NCBI GenBank assembly: GCA_963843465.1
Contig: CAWJKP010000003.1
Location: 248,001-312,000 of the forward strand
Direction of reading: 5' to 3'
Length of the DNA: 64,000 nucleotides
From: CAWJKP01 sp963843465
GTDB lineage: Bacteria > Planctomycetota > Planctomycetia > Pirellulales > Thermoguttaceae
The first letter of the stretch is position 1, and each line of letters opens with the position of its first letter. The notes under the pieces were generated by a model. That model was not told where the DNA came from, did no database searches, and saw nothing but the letters and a program-made list of their open reading frames with translations. Shown piece by piece: positions 63,247-64,000 of this stretch. The translations under genes were made by a program, and so were the position numbers.

Positions 63247-64000
63247 ATGCGACGTTTGATACTTGGTATGGTGGTCGCCGTTGCCACCGCTCTGGTGCCC
63301 CTATGGGCTCTGGCCGGAAACCAGGAGGTTGCCGAGCAGATTGGGGCCAACCTGCGGTCCAGCGGTCAGCTCCACGGCTACAAGATCGGGGTGAAGTTCC
63401 AGGACGGCACGGTCTGGCTGCGAGGCAGCGTCGCCGACCGTGCACAATTGGACGCGGCCTCGAAGATCGTTTCTCACACTCCCGGCGTGAAAAACGTGAT
63501 CAACAATGTGACCATCGTCCGGGAAAGCCAAGAGCCCGCCGGCCAGCCGCAACAGGTCACCGGCGCGATGGCTCCGGAGCAGTCCAAGCCGTTGATGACC
63601 GCGGACGTGGCCGCTGGGCAGGCGACGGCGGCGAGCAATCGGGCTTTCACGGCGAGTAACCCCAGGACGGGGCGTGTGGAAGCTGTGGCCACATCGTTTA
63701 CCCCCAGTCCCGCCCAACCGGCGGGGGTTGAAGAGCCGACCTCGGGACCCGACATGGTGCGGCAGCCGACGGGGAACACTCTGTTTACCGGCATGGCCCA
63801 GTTGCAGAGCCAGTCGCGTTCCATGATGCCCACGGCTGTCCCCCAAGCGGCCGCTAACCACCCGGTGCAGCCGATCCCTGTGGCTATGGTTCCCAACGCG
63901 GCGCCCGCTCCGGGCATTGTGCCCGGTTCTACGCCGGCGATCGGCACGGCACCGTACGGCGCGATGCCTGGAGCCCCAGGGATGGCCCCCGGAATGGGCG
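63247..64000 (+). CDS. Secreted BON-domain protein (partial, runs off the window)
   Basis: The signal peptide (LILGMVVAVATALVPLWALAG) is followed by one BON domain: NQEVAEQIGANLRSSGQLHGYKIGVKFQDGTVWLRGSV, then ASKIVSHTPGVKNVINNVTI. A long Pro/Ala/Gln-rich region follows (AAPAPGIVPGSTPAIG, APYGAMPGAPGMAPGMG). BON domains bind membranes or phospholipids. At least 251 residues are visible; the C terminus lies beyond 64000. The start has a strong RBS. Confidence 0.85.
   Translation, partial: MRRLILGMVVAVATALVPLWALAGNQEVAEQIGANLRSSGQLHGYKIGVKFQDGTVWLRGSVADRAQLDAASKIVSHTPGVKNVINNVTIVRESQEPAGQPQQVTGAMAPEQSKPLMTADVAAGQATAASNRAFTASNPRTGRVEAVATSFTPSPAQPAGVEEPTSGPDMVRQPTGNTLFTGMAQLQSQSRSMMPTAVPQAAANHPVQPIPVAMVPNAAPAPGIVPGSTPAIGTAPYGAMPGAPGMAPGMG

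Overview
The window is GC-rich chromosomal DNA that looks like a member of the Planctomycetota, probably Pirellulales-like. This is inferred from gene content: ThuA, DUF362, CpXC and BON-domain secreted proteins, a short membrane protein with the RWFQFSLATV N-terminal signature, two very large signal peptidases with zinc-ribbon insertions, an Lgt with a PDZ-like insertion, GlnRS beside GluRS, and a FolK-kinase fusion. No rRNA, CRISPR array or intact transposase was seen.

Layout. 1-7.9 kb: a partial, frameshifted pilM, an MmeI-type methyltransferase that has lost its nuclease domain, a GH38-like gene and cmk. 8-10.5 kb: plsC facing a two-gene AAA ATPase/TOPRIM pair (candidate defence module). 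10.7-19.9 kb: rpsA, a primary-type sigma factor, Dabb, apt, a receiver-like protein, ThuA, msrB, membrane proteins and a lone MazE-like antitoxin. 20-31.6 kb: gltX, glnS, PfkB kinase, thpR, lgt, panC, folK fusion, a coiled-coil/HTH regulator, a metallophosphoesterase and a CpXC protein. 31.9-41.4 kb: secreted beta-helix/PKD protein, small proteins, an MscS-like channel, a beta-CASP nuclease, glgC, a GT39-type transferase and a lipoprotein. 41.4-51 kb: a second nuclease-less Eco57I-type methyltransferase, a PemK/MazF toxin-antitoxin pair, a YchF-like GTPase, lptB and two adjacent signal peptidases. 51-55.4 kb: a DUF4062/P-loop/TPR STAND protein split into several frames. 55.5-64 kb: CocE-type hydrolase, DUF362 protein, tRNA-Arg and an odd tRNA-Ile flanking an integrase remnant, a TlpA-like thioredoxin and a BON-domain protein cut by the window end.

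Two themes dominate. First, the DNA is full of short dispersed palindromic elements of many families. One of about 98 bp occurs five times between genes. Others sit in-frame inside coding regions and are translated: a 53-bp element gives the same peptide, PHAPREGVRHAERD, in a methyltransferase and in a signal peptidase, and another pair interrupts the essential gltX. This resembles the Rickettsia palindromic elements. Second, at least nine conserved genes are each broken by one or a few frameshifts, often at CG-dinucleotide or homopolymer tracts, while homology continues cleanly on both sides. That means either systematic sequence error or real slippage-driven decay, and it affects how every broken gene here should be read.
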